NCBI GenBank assembly: GCA_003248655.1
Contig: QFPM01000012.1
Coordinates: 1-64,000, forward strand
Origin: Microbacterium sp.
GTDB taxonomy: Bacteria; Actinomycetota; Actinomycetes; Actinomycetales; Microbacteriaceae
Reading direction: 5' to 3'
DNA length: 64,000 bases
In this document: one piece after another, positions 8,510 through 16,872 of the stretch
How the letters are laid out: each line of letters opens with the position of its first letter
How positions within the stretch are numbered: position 1 is the first letter of the stretch
The notes under the pieces: generated by a model
What the model was told of the DNA's origin: nothing
Databases searched by the model: none
Seen by the model: only the letters and a program-made list of their open reading frames with translations
Program-made: the position numbers and the translations under genes

Positions 8510-9388
8510 TCAGCCGATGATGCGGCAGTGGGTCGTGAGCGCGCCGATGCCGTCGACCCCGACCGTCACCGTCGAACGGTCGCGGAGGAAGATCTGCGGA
8601 TCGCGCGAATACCCCGCCCCACCCGGGCTTCCGGTCGAGATGAGCGTGCCCGGTAGCAGCGTCGCCGAGTTCGACAGGTGCGACACGAGCGTCGCCACCG
8701 ACCGGATCATCTGGCCTGTCGAGGCATCCTGCACTGTCTGCCCGTCGACGACTGCCCAGATGTGCAGGTCCTGCGGGTCGGCGATCTCGTCGGCCGTGAC
8801 GATGAACGGACCGTTCGGCGTGAATCCGTCGAACGACTTGCACCGTGACCACTGCGCCTCGGAGAACTGGATGTCGCGCGCTGTGATGTCGTTGACGACG
8901 GTGTAGCCCCAGACGTGGCCGAGCGCGGCATCCGGCGTCACGTTCTTCGCGGGGCGGCCGATGACGACCCCGAGCTCCGCCTCGTAGTCGACCGACTGGC
9001 TGAGGGTCCGCGGCCACGTCGTCGTCTCTTCGTGGGCGGAAAGCGAGTTCGGCCACAGGACGAAGACGGTCGGCGCGGTGTCGGCCTCCAGCCCCAGCTC
9101 ACTCGAGTGCGCCGCGTAGTTCAGCCCGATCGCGAGCACCACCGGGGGAGTGGGAACGGCCGGGCCGTAGGAAAGTCCCTCCAGAGGGATGCCGTCGGCA
9201 TCCGCCGAGGCATCCCGCACGCGAGCGAGCAGGTCGTCGCCGCCCTCGATGAGCGCCTGCAGCTCGCGCGGTGCGCCGTCGAACAGGCCGCCGACGGGGA
9301 TCGCGAGGTCACCACGGATCACCGCGAGCTCGGGGGCCGCGATGCCGGGGTCGTGCGGTCCGGGGAGGCGGACGTGGGCGAAACGCAT
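8510..9388 (-). CDS. Fumarylacetoacetate hydrolase-family protein
   Basis: 292 residues. The C-terminal FAH domain shows VDYEAELGVVIG and NDITARDIQ, with the metal-binding Glu/Asp, then KSFDGFTPNGP and the closing ISTGSPGGAG. Members act on beta-diketo or 2-hydroxy-dienoate intermediates of aromatic breakdown, or as oxaloacetate and acylpyruvate hydrolases. No catabolic cluster is near, so the substrate cannot be named. Start ATG 9388 has TAGCCT exactly 6 nt upstream (9395-9400, minus strand). Confidence 0.88.
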   Translation of the reverse strand: MRFAHVRLPGPHDPGIAAPELAVIRGDLAIPVGGLFDGAPRELQALIEGGDDLLARVRDASADADGIPLEGLSYGPAVPTPPVVLAIGLNYAAHSSELGLEADTAPTVFVLWPNSLSAHEETTTWPRTLSQSVDYEAELGVVIGRPAKNVTPDAALGHVWGYTVVNDITARDIQFSEAQWSRCKSFDGFTPNGPFIVTADEIADPQDLHIWAVVDGQTVQDASTGQMIRSVATLVSHLSNSATLLPGTLISTGSPGGAGYSRDPQIFLRDRSTVTVGVDGIGALTTHCRIIG

Positions 9389-9394
9389 TCGTCC

Positions 9395-9422
9395 AGGCTA
9401 ACGTGCGGCCTCGCCCTAGGCT
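9395..9422. promoter_or_regulatory. compact divergent leaderless promoters
   Basis: Only 35-41 bases separate two divergent genes. The minus-strand -10 (TAGCCT, 9395-9400) serves the FAH gene and the plus-strand -10 (TAGGCT, 9417-9422) serves the PrsW gene, 7 nt before ATG 9430. The two elements are 16 bases apart, so their polymerase footprints must overlap and the promoters should compete. Confidence 0.55.
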
Positions 9423-9429
9423 GATGCGC

Positions 9430-10608
9430 ATGAGCTCACTGCCTCCGCTGGCGCAGCCGGCCACGGCCGCCGCCGCGCCGATCACGCCGCCCGCCGCACC
9501 GCCCGTGCCGGTCGCTCTCCCGGCCCCGCCGCGGAGCGGGCGCACCGCACCTATCTGGATCTTCGCCGTCCTCGCGGTGCTGCTGCTGGGGATCGCGGCG
9601 TACATCCTCACGTTCCTCGGCGTCGTGGCATCCGTCGTCGGGATGGTGCTCGCGCTCATCCCGCTGACGGTCGTGTTGCTGGCGGTGCGGCTCGCCGACC
9701 GCTGGGAGCCCGAGCCCGCCTCGCTCGTCATCTTCGCGCTCGCGTGGGGAGCTATCGCGTCGGTGGCGATCGCCCTCGGAGTCGACATCATGCTGAGCAT
9801 CGCCGTGCCGGGGTCGCCCGATGACCCCGTGCGTGACGCGCTGTCGTCGGTCGTGCAGGCGCCGCTCGTCGAGGAGTTCGCGAAGGGCCTCGGCGTCTTC
9901 CTCGTGTTCGCGTTCGGGCGACGCGCGTTCGACGGCCCGGTCGACGGGGTCGTGTACGGCGCGCTCGTCGGCGCCGGGTTCGCGTTCACCGAGAACATCC
10001 TCTACTTTGCGACGAGCCTGATCGAAGGCGGCGTGCCCGAGACGGCGTTCACGTTCTTCCTCCGCGGCATTCTCTCGCCCTTCGCGCACGTCATGTTCAC
10101 GGCCGTCACCGGCTACGCGATCGGGCGGGCCGCGCGGGCGGGCGCGAGCGTCGGAACCGCCGCGGGAGTGGGCCTGCTGGGGATGCTGTGCGCCGCCGCC
10201 CTGCACGCGCTGTGGAACGGGTCGGCGATGTTCGCCGACTTCTTCCAGCTGTACATCACCCTTCAGGTGCCGCTGTTCATCGGCTTCGTCCTCGGGTTCG
10301 TCGCGCTGCGGCGCGAAGAGGCGCGGCTCACGCGGGAACGACTGGGCGAGTACGCCGCCGCGGGGTGGTTCACCCCCGCAGAGGTCGAGATGCTCGCGAC
10401 CCCCGCCGGCCGGCGCCGGGCGATCGAGTGGGCGCGGACGCTGCCCGGCGACCGCTCGCCGGTGATGAAGCAGTTCATCAGGGAAGCGACCTCGCTCGCC
10501 GCGGCCCGCCAGCGCGTGCGGACCGGTCGCGACCCGCACGCCGCCGCGGACGAGCACCTCTACCTCGCGCGCGCCACGACCGCTCGCGCGGCGCTGCTCG
10601 CGCGGTGA
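9430..10608 (+). CDS. PrsW-family intramembrane metalloprotease
   Basis: 392 residues with about eight membrane segments after a Pro/Ala-rich cytosolic N-terminus. The PrsW motifs are present: APLVEEFAKG, GAGFAFTENILYF, RGILSPFAHVMFT, and AALHALWNG, which supply the Glu and His metal ligands. The C-terminal 100 residues are cytosolic and charged. PrsW of Bacillus cleaves an anti-sigma factor; no sigma/anti-sigma pair is adjacent here, so the target is unknown. ATG 9430 is favoured by promoter spacing; ATG 9424 is two codons upstream in frame. Confidence 0.85.
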   Translation: MSSLPPLAQPATAAAAPITPPAAPPVPVALPAPPRSGRTAPIWIFAVLAVLLLGIAAYILTFLGVVASVVGMVLALIPLTVVLLAVRLADRWEPEPASLVIFALAWGAIASVAIALGVDIMLSIAVPGSPDDPVRDALSSVVQAPLVEEFAKGLGVFLVFAFGRRAFDGPVDGVVYGALVGAGFAFTENILYFATSLIEGGVPETAFTFFLRGILSPFAHVMFTAVTGYAIGRAARAGASVGTAAGVGLLGMLCAAALHALWNGSAMFADFFQLYITLQVPLFIGFVLGFVALRREEARLTRERLGEYAAAGWFTPAEVEMLATPAGRRRAIEWARTLPGDRSPVMKQFIREATSLAAARQRVRTGRDPHAAADEHLYLARATTARAALLAR

Positions 10609-10624
10609 CCCGGGTTACGCCGCC

Positions 10625-10805
10625 GGGCGCGGAAAGAGGGTGACCCCGGCGGCACTGTCGGCCGCGGAAAGACTCAGCGCCACCCGTTCTCGTCGGGCGC
10701 TGAGAGTAGGTTCCCGGCGCTACGTCGCCGGCCGCGGAAAGACTCAGCGCCCGGTGCCGCGGCGATGCCGGCGTGTCTCCCGAGCGCTGAGTTGGTTCTC
10801 CTCCC
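10625..10805. repeat. intergenic palindrome array, family D
   Basis: Two copies of GCCGCGGAAAGACTCAGCGC begin at 10661 and 10731 (70-base period). Each is followed by an inverted partner word GCGCTGAG (10697 and about 10783). A third partial unit starts near 10625. Two hairpins result, in the gap after the PrsW gene. No open frame is supported here. Confidence 0.65.
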
Positions 10806-10877
10806 ATTGTCGCCACGTCCCGCGCAGGGTGTCAAGACCACGGGTGCGGCGCCGGCATCCGTGCTTGGATGGATGCC

Positions 10878-11246
10878 ATGACTGCAGACCGTACCAAGCC
10901 CGAGTTCGACGCCCCCGACGGCCCCGCCCCCGAGGATCTGGTCATCCGCGACCTCATCGTGGGTGAGGGCGACGAGGCAAAGCCCGGCGACACCGTGACC
11001 GTCCACTACGCGGGCGTCGAGTACGACTCCGGCGAAGAGTTCGATTCGTCGTGGGGTCGCGGCGAGTCCATTCAGTTCCCGCTGCGCGGCCTGATCCAGG
11101 GCTGGCAGGAAGGTATCCCGGGCATGAAGGTCGGCGGACGCCGCGAGCTCGTCATCCCGCCGCACCTGGCCTACGGCCCCGCCGGCGGGCACTTCCTCGG
11201 TGGCAAGACGCTCATCTTCATCATCGATCTGCTCAAGGTTGGCTGA
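10878..11246 (+). CDS. FKBP-type peptidyl-prolyl cis-trans isomerase
   Basis: 122 residues, essentially one FKBP domain. Visible hallmarks are VTVHYAGVEYDSGEEFDSSW, the substrate-pocket FPLRGLIQGWQEGIPGMKVG, then RRELVIPPHLAYGP and LIFIIDLL. It lacks a signal peptide, so it works in the cytosol as a folding helper. ATG 10878 fits family length; ATG 10869 is three codons upstream and overlaps a GGATGCC word. Confidence 0.9.
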   Translation: MTADRTKPEFDAPDGPAPEDLVIRDLIVGEGDEAKPGDTVTVHYAGVEYDSGEEFDSSWGRGESIQFPLRGLIQGWQEGIPGMKVGGRRELVIPPHLAYGPAGGHFLGGKTLIFIIDLLKVG

Positions 11247-11277
11247 CCGCTCAGAAGATTTTTCCATTCATGGGAAT

Positions 11278-11317
11278 AGATGGTCTGTGGGGGTCGGTTT
11301 GACCCTGCAGACCATCT
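11278..11317. terminator. hairpin after the FKBP gene
   Basis: AGATGGTCTG at 11278-11287 pairs with CAGACCATCT at 11308-11317, with an inner GGGTC/GACCC stem. It lies 31 nt past the FKBP stop and just before the ribosome-binding site of the YceI gene. It may terminate, or attenuate read-through into yceI. Confidence 0.65.
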
Positions 11318-11340
11318 CCCATCTCTGTGAAGGATCTGAC

Positions 11341-11904
11341 ATGACCGACTCCACCACCACCGTCGACATCCCCGGCTACAAGGCGGGCACCTGGGTGCTC
11401 GACCCCTCGCACAGCGAGGTCACCTTCTCCGTTCGCCACATGATGATCTCGAAGGTGCGCGGCGTCTTCGGCGTCAAGAGCGCCACGATCGAGGCGGGCG
11501 AGAACCCGCTCGAGACCACCGTCACCGCGACGGTCGACGCCGCGTCGATCGACACGAAGGACGAGAATCGCGACGCGCACCTGCGCTCGGCCGACTTCTT
11601 CGACGTCGAGACCTACCCGACGATCGACTTCGTCTCGACCGGCGTCCGCTACGAGGGCGGCGACTTCCTCGTCGACGGCGACCTCACGATGCACGGCGTC
11701 ACGAAGCCCGTCACGTTTGAGGTCGAGTTCGGCGGCTTCGGCACCGACCCGTGGGGCAACTTCAAGGCAGGCGCGACGGCGACCACGGTCGTCAACCGCG
11801 AGGACTTCGGCCTCACCTGGAACGCGGCGCTCGAGACGGGCGGCGTCCTCGTGGGCAAGGACGTCACGATCACGCTCGACCTGCAGGGTTCGATCCAGGC
11901 CTGA
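11341..11904 (+). CDS. YceI-family polyisoprenoid-binding-fold protein
   Basis: 187 residues. The YceI lipocalin-like fold is marked by GTWVLDPSHSEVTFSVRHMM at the start, then NRDAHLRSADFFDVETYP and TMHGVTKPVTF. Family members bind isoprenoid chains such as ubiquinone or menaquinone precursors. Unlike periplasmic E. coli YceI this one lacks a signal peptide, which is common in actinobacteria. SD GAAGGA precedes the ATG. Confidence 0.9.
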   Translation: MTDSTTTVDIPGYKAGTWVLDPSHSEVTFSVRHMMISKVRGVFGVKSATIEAGENPLETTVTATVDAASIDTKDENRDAHLRSADFFDVETYPTIDFVSTGVRYEGGDFLVDGDLTMHGVTKPVTFEVEFGGFGTDPWGNFKAGATATTVVNREDFGLTWNAALETGGVLVGKDVTITLDLQGSIQA

Positions 11905-11915
11905 TCGGGCGGAGT

Positions 11916-11955
11916 CGTCGGAGGGGCGGGTGCTGCGGCACCCGCCCCTCCGACG
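11916..11955. terminator. strong hairpin terminator after the YceI gene
   Basis: A perfect 17-base-pair stem (CGTCGGAGGGGCGGGTG with its complement at 11939-11955) closes a 6-base loop, 12 nt after the stop codon. Confidence 0.85.
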
Positions 11956-11983
11956 TTCGTCCCGCGCGGGCGCGCGCCCGCGC

Positions 11984-12192
11984 GGCGCATAACTCAGGCA
12001 GAAACCCTGTGGCCGGCCCGGCCGGGGGTCCCGGCGGGCGATTTTGCCTGAGTTATGCGCCCGGGTCTCCGGGTCGCAGGCGGGTGAGGCGGGGCGAGGC
12101 AGGCGGCGGAGCCGCGGCGCACAACTCAGGCAGAAACCCTGTGGCCGGCCCGGCCGGGGGTCCCGGCGGGCGATTTTGCCTGAGTTATGCGC
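11984..12192. repeat. intergenic palindrome, family B, two tandem copies
   Basis: Copy 1 (11985-12060) has arms GCGCATAACTCAGGCA and TGCCTGAGTTATGCGC, a perfect 16-bp stem, enclosing a GC-rich core with GGCCGGCCCGGCC. Copy 2 (12117-12192) repeats the whole unit 132 bases later with one arm mismatch. The remaining gap to 12343 contains a degenerate tandem repeat of GGGGAGGAGCGGCGC (about 12208-12285). I see no gene in 11905-12343. Confidence 0.8.
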
Positions 12193-12343
12193 CCGGGTCT
12201 GCGCCGCGGGGAGGAGCGGCGCAAAGAGGAGCGGCGCGGGGAGGAGCGGCGCGGGGCGGCAGAGCGGCGGCCGCGCGGCGGAGCGGCCGCGGCACAGGGC
12301 GGCGCAACGGCGGTTCTGGGGTGCGGCGGGCCCGGGGCCCGGG

Positions 12344-13639
12344 TCAGGGGACGGGGTCGGTACCGTCGTACGCGAGGAAGCGCGGGTGCTGCCGCACGAG
12401 AGCCGCGACGACACCGATGATGACGAGCCCGCCGACGAGCGGCGGGAAGCACAGCGCCGTGATCGTGGCGAGGGTTCCCGCATAAAGCGCGCCCACGCGC
12501 GGGCCGCCGGCGACGACGACGATGAAGATGCCCTGCAGGCGCCCGCGCATCGCGTCGGGCACAGCGGCCTGCAGCATCGTCGAGCGGTAGATCGCGCTGA
12601 CGTTGTCGGCGGCGCCCGCCCCCGCGAGGAACACGCACGCGAGCCCGATCATCGCGACGTTGGCGTGCTCGGCGTCGACGACCGAGGGCGCCGCGACGCC
12701 GAGCGCCCCGAGCAGCACCGCAACGGCGAACAGCGAGATGAGCGTGCCGTAGGCCTGCACCGACCGGGCGATGCCACGCCCGTGCCAGCGGTATCCGCCG
12801 AGGCGCCCCGAAAACAGGCTCGACACGAACGCCCCGACCGCGATCGACGCCGTCAGCGCGCCCGCGGTGAGCGCACCGCCGCCCAGCAGCACCGCCCCGA
12901 TCGCGGGGAACAGGGCGAGCGGCTGACCGAACGTCATCGCCGCGATGTCCACGATGAACTGCATCCGGATGTTCGGCGCGCGCTTCAGGAATGCGACGCC
13001 GTCGCGCAGCGACTCGAGCCCCGGTCGCACAGTCTCGCCCTCCGGCCGCATCGACGGCAGCGTCCAGAGCCCGAGGAACAGGCTCAGCATCAGCACGACG
13101 TCGATCGTGTAGGTCCACGCGTAGTCGGTCGTCGCCACCAGGATGCCGGCGAGCGCCGGCCCTGCCATGACCATGATCCCGACCGTGATCCCCTGCAGGG
13201 CGGCCGCCGCGGGCAGCTCGCGGGGGAGCAGCCGCGGAACGATCGCCGAGCGGGATGCCATGACGACCGAGTTCGCGGCGGAGTTGATGACGCTCAGCAC
13301 GTACAGCGACCACACCGACTCCTGCTGCGACCAGGCGAGGATCGCGAGGGCGAGCGTCGAGGCGAACGTCACGGTCGCGGCGAGGAGGGCGACGGTGCGG
13401 CGGTCGAAGGCATCCGCCAGCATTCCGCCGTAGATGCCGGCGAGGATCATCGGCACGAGCCCCACGACCGCGATCATCGCGACGGCGAACGTCGACTGGG
13501 TGAGGTCGTACATGTGCAGCATGACGGCCATGATCGTGAGCTGCCCGCCGAGGCCGGCGAGGGTCGATCCGATCCACAGGCGGTCGAACGGCGGACTCAC
13601 CCGGAAGGGGATGAGGTCGATCAGGTGCCCGCCGCTCAC
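12344..13639 (-). CDS. MFS transporter, drug/siderophore exporter type
   Basis: 431 residues with 10-12 membrane segments. The loop after segment 2 carries GGMLADAFDRR, the usual MFS motif A form, and the layout matches the EntS/TetV-like DHA3 exporters. No substrate can be inferred. The GTG start at 13639 overlaps the last codon of the DUF167 gene by 4 bases, so translation is coupled. Confidence 0.85.
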   Translation of the reverse strand: MSGGHLIDLIPFRVSPPFDRLWIGSTLAGLGGQLTIMAVMLHMYDLTQSTFAVAMIAVVGLVPMILAGIYGGMLADAFDRRTVALLAATVTFASTLALAILAWSQQESVWSLYVLSVINSAANSVVMASRSAIVPRLLPRELPAAAALQGITVGIMVMAGPALAGILVATTDYAWTYTIDVVLMLSLFLGLWTLPSMRPEGETVRPGLESLRDGVAFLKRAPNIRMQFIVDIAAMTFGQPLALFPAIGAVLLGGGALTAGALTASIAVGAFVSSLFSGRLGGYRWHGRGIARSVQAYGTLISLFAVAVLLGALGVAAPSVVDAEHANVAMIGLACVFLAGAGAADNVSAIYRSTMLQAAVPDAMRGRLQGIFIVVVAGGPRVGALYAGTLATITALCFPPLVGGLVIIGVVAALVRQHPRFLAYDGTDPVP

Positions 13640-13857
13640 TCGTCGACCTCGACGCGCTTGATCCGCGATGTGTGGCCGCGGAGGATCGTCACGTCGCGCG
13701 GCGCGACCCCGAAGTGCGCCGCGAGCGCCTTCACGACGCCGTCGTTCGCGGCGCCGTCGACCGCGCGCTCCCGCACGTGTACGACGAGGCCGTCGGCATC
13801 CGTCTCGACGAGCGGGCCATTGCGGTTGCCGGGCTTGACGCGGATCGTGTACTGCAC
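13636..13857 (-). CDS. DUF167 (YggU-like) protein
   Basis: 73 residues with the family pattern IRVKPGNRNGP near the start, then RAVDGAANDGVVKALA and VTILRGHTSRIKRVEV. Function is unknown. Start GTG 13857 has TAGGCT exactly 6 nt upstream (13864-13869, minus strand). First gene of a two-gene unit with the MFS exporter. Confidence 0.88.
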   Translation of the reverse strand: MQYTIRVKPGNRNGPLVETDADGLVVHVRERAVDGAANDGVVKALAAHFGVAPRDVTILRGHTSRIKRVEVDE

Positions 13858-13897
13858 CCGTCGAGCCTATGAGTTCCGAAGGATGCCGCGGCGCTGG

Positions 13898-13992
13898 TAG
13901 ACTCTAAAGGTTGCCGTTGGATCGGCCGCGGATAAAGAGAGCCCTCGCATCAGGCGTCGGGCGCCGCGCAACAAAGAGGAAGGGGATCACCT
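13898..13992 (+). promoter_or_regulatory. rpsO promoter and leader
   Basis: TAGACT at 13898-13903 is a good -10 element, giving a leader of about 80 nt that ends in GAGGAAGGGG before the ATG. S15 represses its own translation in several bacteria, so this leader is a plausible control region, but I cannot confirm the fold. Confidence 0.5.
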
Positions 13993-14262
13993 ATGGCACT
14001 GGAAGCAGACGTCAAGAAGGCGATCATCGAAGAGTACGCGACGCACCCCGGTGACACCGGATCCCCCGAGGTGCAGGTCGCGATGCTGACGCAGCGCATC
14101 AAGGACCTCACCGAGCACCTCAAGGAGCACAAGCACGACCACCACTCGCGTCGTGGCCTGTTCCTGCTCGTCGGTCAGCGCCGTCGCCTGCTGGGTTACC
14201 TGCAGGATGTCGACATCAACCGTTACCGCTCGCTCATCGAGCGTCTCGGTCTGCGTCGCTGA
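13993..14262 (+). CDS. rpsO: 30S ribosomal protein S15
   Basis: 89 residues, exact family length. It contains HPGDTGSPEVQVA and the helix-turn-helix DHHSRRGLFLLVGQRRRLLGY that contacts 16S rRNA. Strong SD (GAGGAAGGGG). In many actinobacteria pnp follows rpsO directly; here pnp lies about 11 kb downstream, so the pair has been separated. Confidence 0.98.
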   Translation: MALEADVKKAIIEEYATHPGDTGSPEVQVAMLTQRIKDLTEHLKEHKHDHHSRRGLFLLVGQRRRLLGYLQDVDINRYRSLIERLGLRR

Positions 14263-14302
14263 GCATCAGCGTCTAGCGTTCAATCGCGCAGAACATTCTT
14301 GA

Positions 14303-14332
14303 GAAGGCCGCCCCAGGTGTGGGGCGGCCTTC
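14303..14332. terminator. rpsO terminator
   Basis: GAAGGCCGCCCC pairs perfectly with GGGGCGGCCTTC across a 6-base loop, 40 nt after the rpsO stop. Confidence 0.88.
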
Positions 14333-14358
14333 GTCGTGTGTGCGGGCATCCGCCTCAC

Positions 14359-14431
14359 GGACACAGGAGATCTCACCGACGCAGGATGCCCGGCGGGCCG
14401 TTGGTCCTGTGTCGGTGAGATGTCCTGTGTC
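14359..14431. repeat. intergenic palindrome, family A copy 2
   Basis: Arms start GACACAGGAGATCTCACCG and end CGGTGAGATGTCCTGTGTC, matching with two mismatches over 27 bases. The copy lies between rpsO and the convergent oxygenase gene, just past the rpsO terminator. It is the closest relative of the repeat at 1058-1132. Confidence 0.8.
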
Positions 14432-14461
14432 GGCGAGACGAATCCCGTGGATGCCGGGGGC

Positions 14462-15472
14462 TCAGGCGCGCGCGGCGAGCAGGTCGGCGTGCCAGCGCTC
14501 GGCGACGTCGGGGTGCGCGCGCAGGCGCGACTTGAGCGCGTTCTCGCCGTAGAGGGCGTGGATCGGGTTCGTCGGGTCCTGCGTGACGCCCCGCGCCTGC
14601 GCGGCGAGGTCTTCGGGCAGCTCGATGAGCGGCAGCTTTGAGTCGAGCGCGGGGTTGAAGAAGTACGGGACCGAGATGCGGTCGTCCGGGTAGCGGGGCG
14701 AGACGACGCGGTGGTTCGTCGCGATGAGGTAGCCGTCGGTGGCGTACTCGAGGAGCTCCCCGATGTTGACGACGAAGGCTCCCGGCACGGACGGGGCATC
14801 CACCCACTCGCCGTCCCGCTCGACCTGCAACCCGCCCTTGCCCGGCTCGACCCACAGCAGCGTCAGGACGCCCGAGTCCTTGTGCGCGCCGACGCCCTGC
14901 TGGGGCTCGGGCTCGTGCGAGCCGGGGTAGCGGACGATCTTCAGCAGCGTCGAGGGCTCGCCGAAGTGCTCGTCGAAGTAGCTCTCGGGGGCGCCGAGGG
15001 CGAGCGCCCACGCGCGCAGGAGCTTGCGCGAGACACCCGCGAGGTGCTCCTGCCATTCCGTTGCGACCTCGCGCAGCTCGGGCTGGGCCTCGGGCCACAG
15101 GTTCGGGCCGATGAGACGGGCGAAGTCGGGGGCATCCGGGTCGTCCACGGCATCCCGCTCGGGGCCGATGTCGATCTGCTCGCGCCAGTCGACCTTGCCC
15201 TGCGTGCGCTCGCCGCCCACGCGCGTGTAGCCGCGGAACTGCGGGCTGCCCACGTTCTCGATCGCGAGCTTGTCGGCCTCGGGCAGCTCGAAGAACTCGC
15301 GCGCCACGCGGTGCAGTCGCGCCTCGAGCTCGGGCGTGACGCCCGTGCCAGTGAGGTAGAAGAACCCGACATCGTGGGTCGCCGCGCGCAGCTGGTCGCG
15401 GAAGGATGCCGCGGCATCCGGACCCTGGTCGAGAAGGGACAGGTCAAGAATCGGCAGGTTCAGCTCGCTCAT
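14462..15472 (-). CDS. 2-oxoglutarate/Fe(II)-dependent oxygenase (isopenicillin N synthase-like)
   Basis: 336 residues. The N-terminal DIOX_N region (LPILDLSLLD, DVGFFYLTGTGV) is followed by the iron triad HxD...H: GAHKDSG and TNHRVVSP. The co-substrate-binding R-x-S is in DRISVPYFF. Such enzymes hydroxylate or desaturate small molecules; the substrate here is unknown and no biosynthetic cluster is near. ATG 15472 has TAGTCT 6 nt upstream (15479-15484, minus strand). Confidence 0.9.
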   Translation of the reverse strand: MSELNLPILDLSLLDQGPDAAASFRDQLRAATHDVGFFYLTGTGVTPELEARLHRVAREFFELPEADKLAIENVGSPQFRGYTRVGGERTQGKVDWREQIDIGPERDAVDDPDAPDFARLIGPNLWPEAQPELREVATEWQEHLAGVSRKLLRAWALALGAPESYFDEHFGEPSTLLKIVRYPGSHEPEPQQGVGAHKDSGVLTLLWVEPGKGGLQVERDGEWVDAPSVPGAFVVNIGELLEYATDGYLIATNHRVVSPRYPDDRISVPYFFNPALDSKLPLIELPEDLAAQARGVTQDPTNPIHALYGENALKSRLRAHPDVAERWHADLLAARA

Positions 15473-15589
15473 GAAGCGAGACTAGGCCGGATGCCGGGGC
15501 ACGCGCCCGAGTGTTGCGCCCGGTTACCGCTCGCGCGCCCGAAAACTGCTCGCGCCCCCGAAAAGTGGACAGCGCGTGCGGCTTTCGAC

Positions 15590-15660
15590 AGCGCGAGCCC
15601 CTACGCGCGGCCAGCGCGAGCCCCTACGCGCGGCCAGCGCGAGCCGCTATGCGCGCGGCC
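15590..15660. repeat. 23-base tandem repeat, family H
   Basis: The unit AGCGCGAGCCCCTACGCGCGGCC occurs at 15590 and 15613, with a diverged third copy at 15636. The TAG stop codon of the acyltransferase gene (15647-15649, minus strand) lies inside the third copy. The flank 15527-15590 contains related GCTCGCGC and CCGAAAA words. Confidence 0.7.
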
Positions 15661-16765
15661 GCCGCGAGCCCGTCGGGTCCGACCGGCGACCCTCGCGCGC
15701 GGCGAGGGTGGGGTCGGCGAACAGCCACGCCGGCCGGGGCTCGACGAGGGGTCGGAACACCGTGCGCACGGGCTTCGTCGCAAGGCCCAGCGCGATGAGG
15801 ACGGATGCCACGATCACCGCTGGCAGCCAGAGCCAGGTCGGCTCGGCGTTTCGGAGGATCCCCGACTCGCGGAACGGATACAGCACGAACGAGTGCAGCA
15901 GGTAGACGTACATCGTGTACTGGCCGAAGTGGCTCCACCAGTACGTGCCGCGGGGGACGAGCGCGAAGAACGCGACCGACAGCACGAGTGCGATCGCCAT
16001 GAGCGCGAGCCGGACCGCACCCGACCACCAGGGGCCGCCGAGGTCGGCGTAGCTGTCGTCGTAGAAGAGCCAGAGCCGCAGGTCGACCGCGCGCCAGAGG
16101 TCGACGAAGTACCAGGCGACGAACCCGGCGACCGCGAACAGCGCGATCGCGCCGGCGCGCACCCACCGCCGGCGCCGGCGGATGAGGTCGAAGCGGGCGA
16201 CGATGTCGTGGTGGGCGAGCCACCAGCCGAGCGTGAAGAATGGCAGCAGGCCGAGCGTTCGCGAGAGCGACAGGGTCGAGTCGACGTTCGGCCAGTATCC
16301 CGCTGCGATCGAGATGACGACGGTCCAGGCGAGGGGCCAGCGCACGAGCGCCAGATACGGCAGCACGAGCCGGAAGATCGCGAGGGCGAGCAGGAACCAC
16401 AGCGTCCAGGAGGGCTGTGTGATGTTCGGGTTCGCCTGCCCTTCGACGAGCCACTTCGTCACGGTCCAGAGGGTTTCGAAGATGACGTACGGGACGACGA
16501 TGTCGGTGATCACCCGCGCCATCTGGCGGCGGCTCGGCGAATCCGACTTCGAGAAGTACCCCGAGATGATCGCAAACGCGGGCATGTGGAACGCGTAGAT
16601 CAGCAGGTACAGGCCGAGCGCGATGTCGCTGTCGTGGGTGAGGCGCTGCACGGCGTGGCCGAGCACGACGAGCACGATGCAGGCGAATCGGGCGCTGTCC
16701 CACAGCGGCACCCGGCGTTTCGGCCGCGGCGCTGCGGTCTGGGTGGGTCCGGTCGGCTGACTCAT
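15647..16765 (-). CDS. membrane acyltransferase family 3 protein
   Basis: 372 residues with about ten membrane segments. Family 3 acyltransferases O-acylate sugars, polysaccharides or lipids. The first segment contains the expected RFACIVLVVLGHAVQR with its conserved His, and a second basic cluster (YFSKSDSPSRRQ) lies at the expected loop. The reading frame ends inside a tandem repeat, so the C-terminal codons may be strain-variable. ATG 16765 has TAGGGT 8 nt upstream. Confidence 0.85.
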   Translation of the reverse strand: MSQPTGPTQTAAPRPKRRVPLWDSARFACIVLVVLGHAVQRLTHDSDIALGLYLLIYAFHMPAFAIISGYFSKSDSPSRRQMARVITDIVVPYVIFETLWTVTKWLVEGQANPNITQPSWTLWFLLALAIFRLVLPYLALVRWPLAWTVVISIAAGYWPNVDSTLSLSRTLGLLPFFTLGWWLAHHDIVARFDLIRRRRRWVRAGAIALFAVAGFVAWYFVDLWRAVDLRLWLFYDDSYADLGGPWWSGAVRLALMAIALVLSVAFFALVPRGTYWWSHFGQYTMYVYLLHSFVLYPFRESGILRNAEPTWLWLPAVIVASVLIALGLATKPVRTVFRPLVEPRPAWLFADPTLAAREGRRSDPTGSRRPRA

Positions 16766-16872
16766 CGCGAGCCACCCTACCCGCCGGGAATACCCTGGCA
16801 TCCGATGCGTTGCACCAGATACATTCAAACGCATGGATAATGGATGCCACGGCATCCGAAAGGCAGGCAATC

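Noticed and set aside
10640..10966. Small plus-strand gene before the FKBP gene
   Set aside because: It is translated family D repeat running out of frame into the FKBP gene.
12044..12485. Open frames through the family B repeat region
   Set aside because: They translate the palindromes and the GGAGCGGCGC repeat into low-complexity Arg/Gly/Ala; no start signals.
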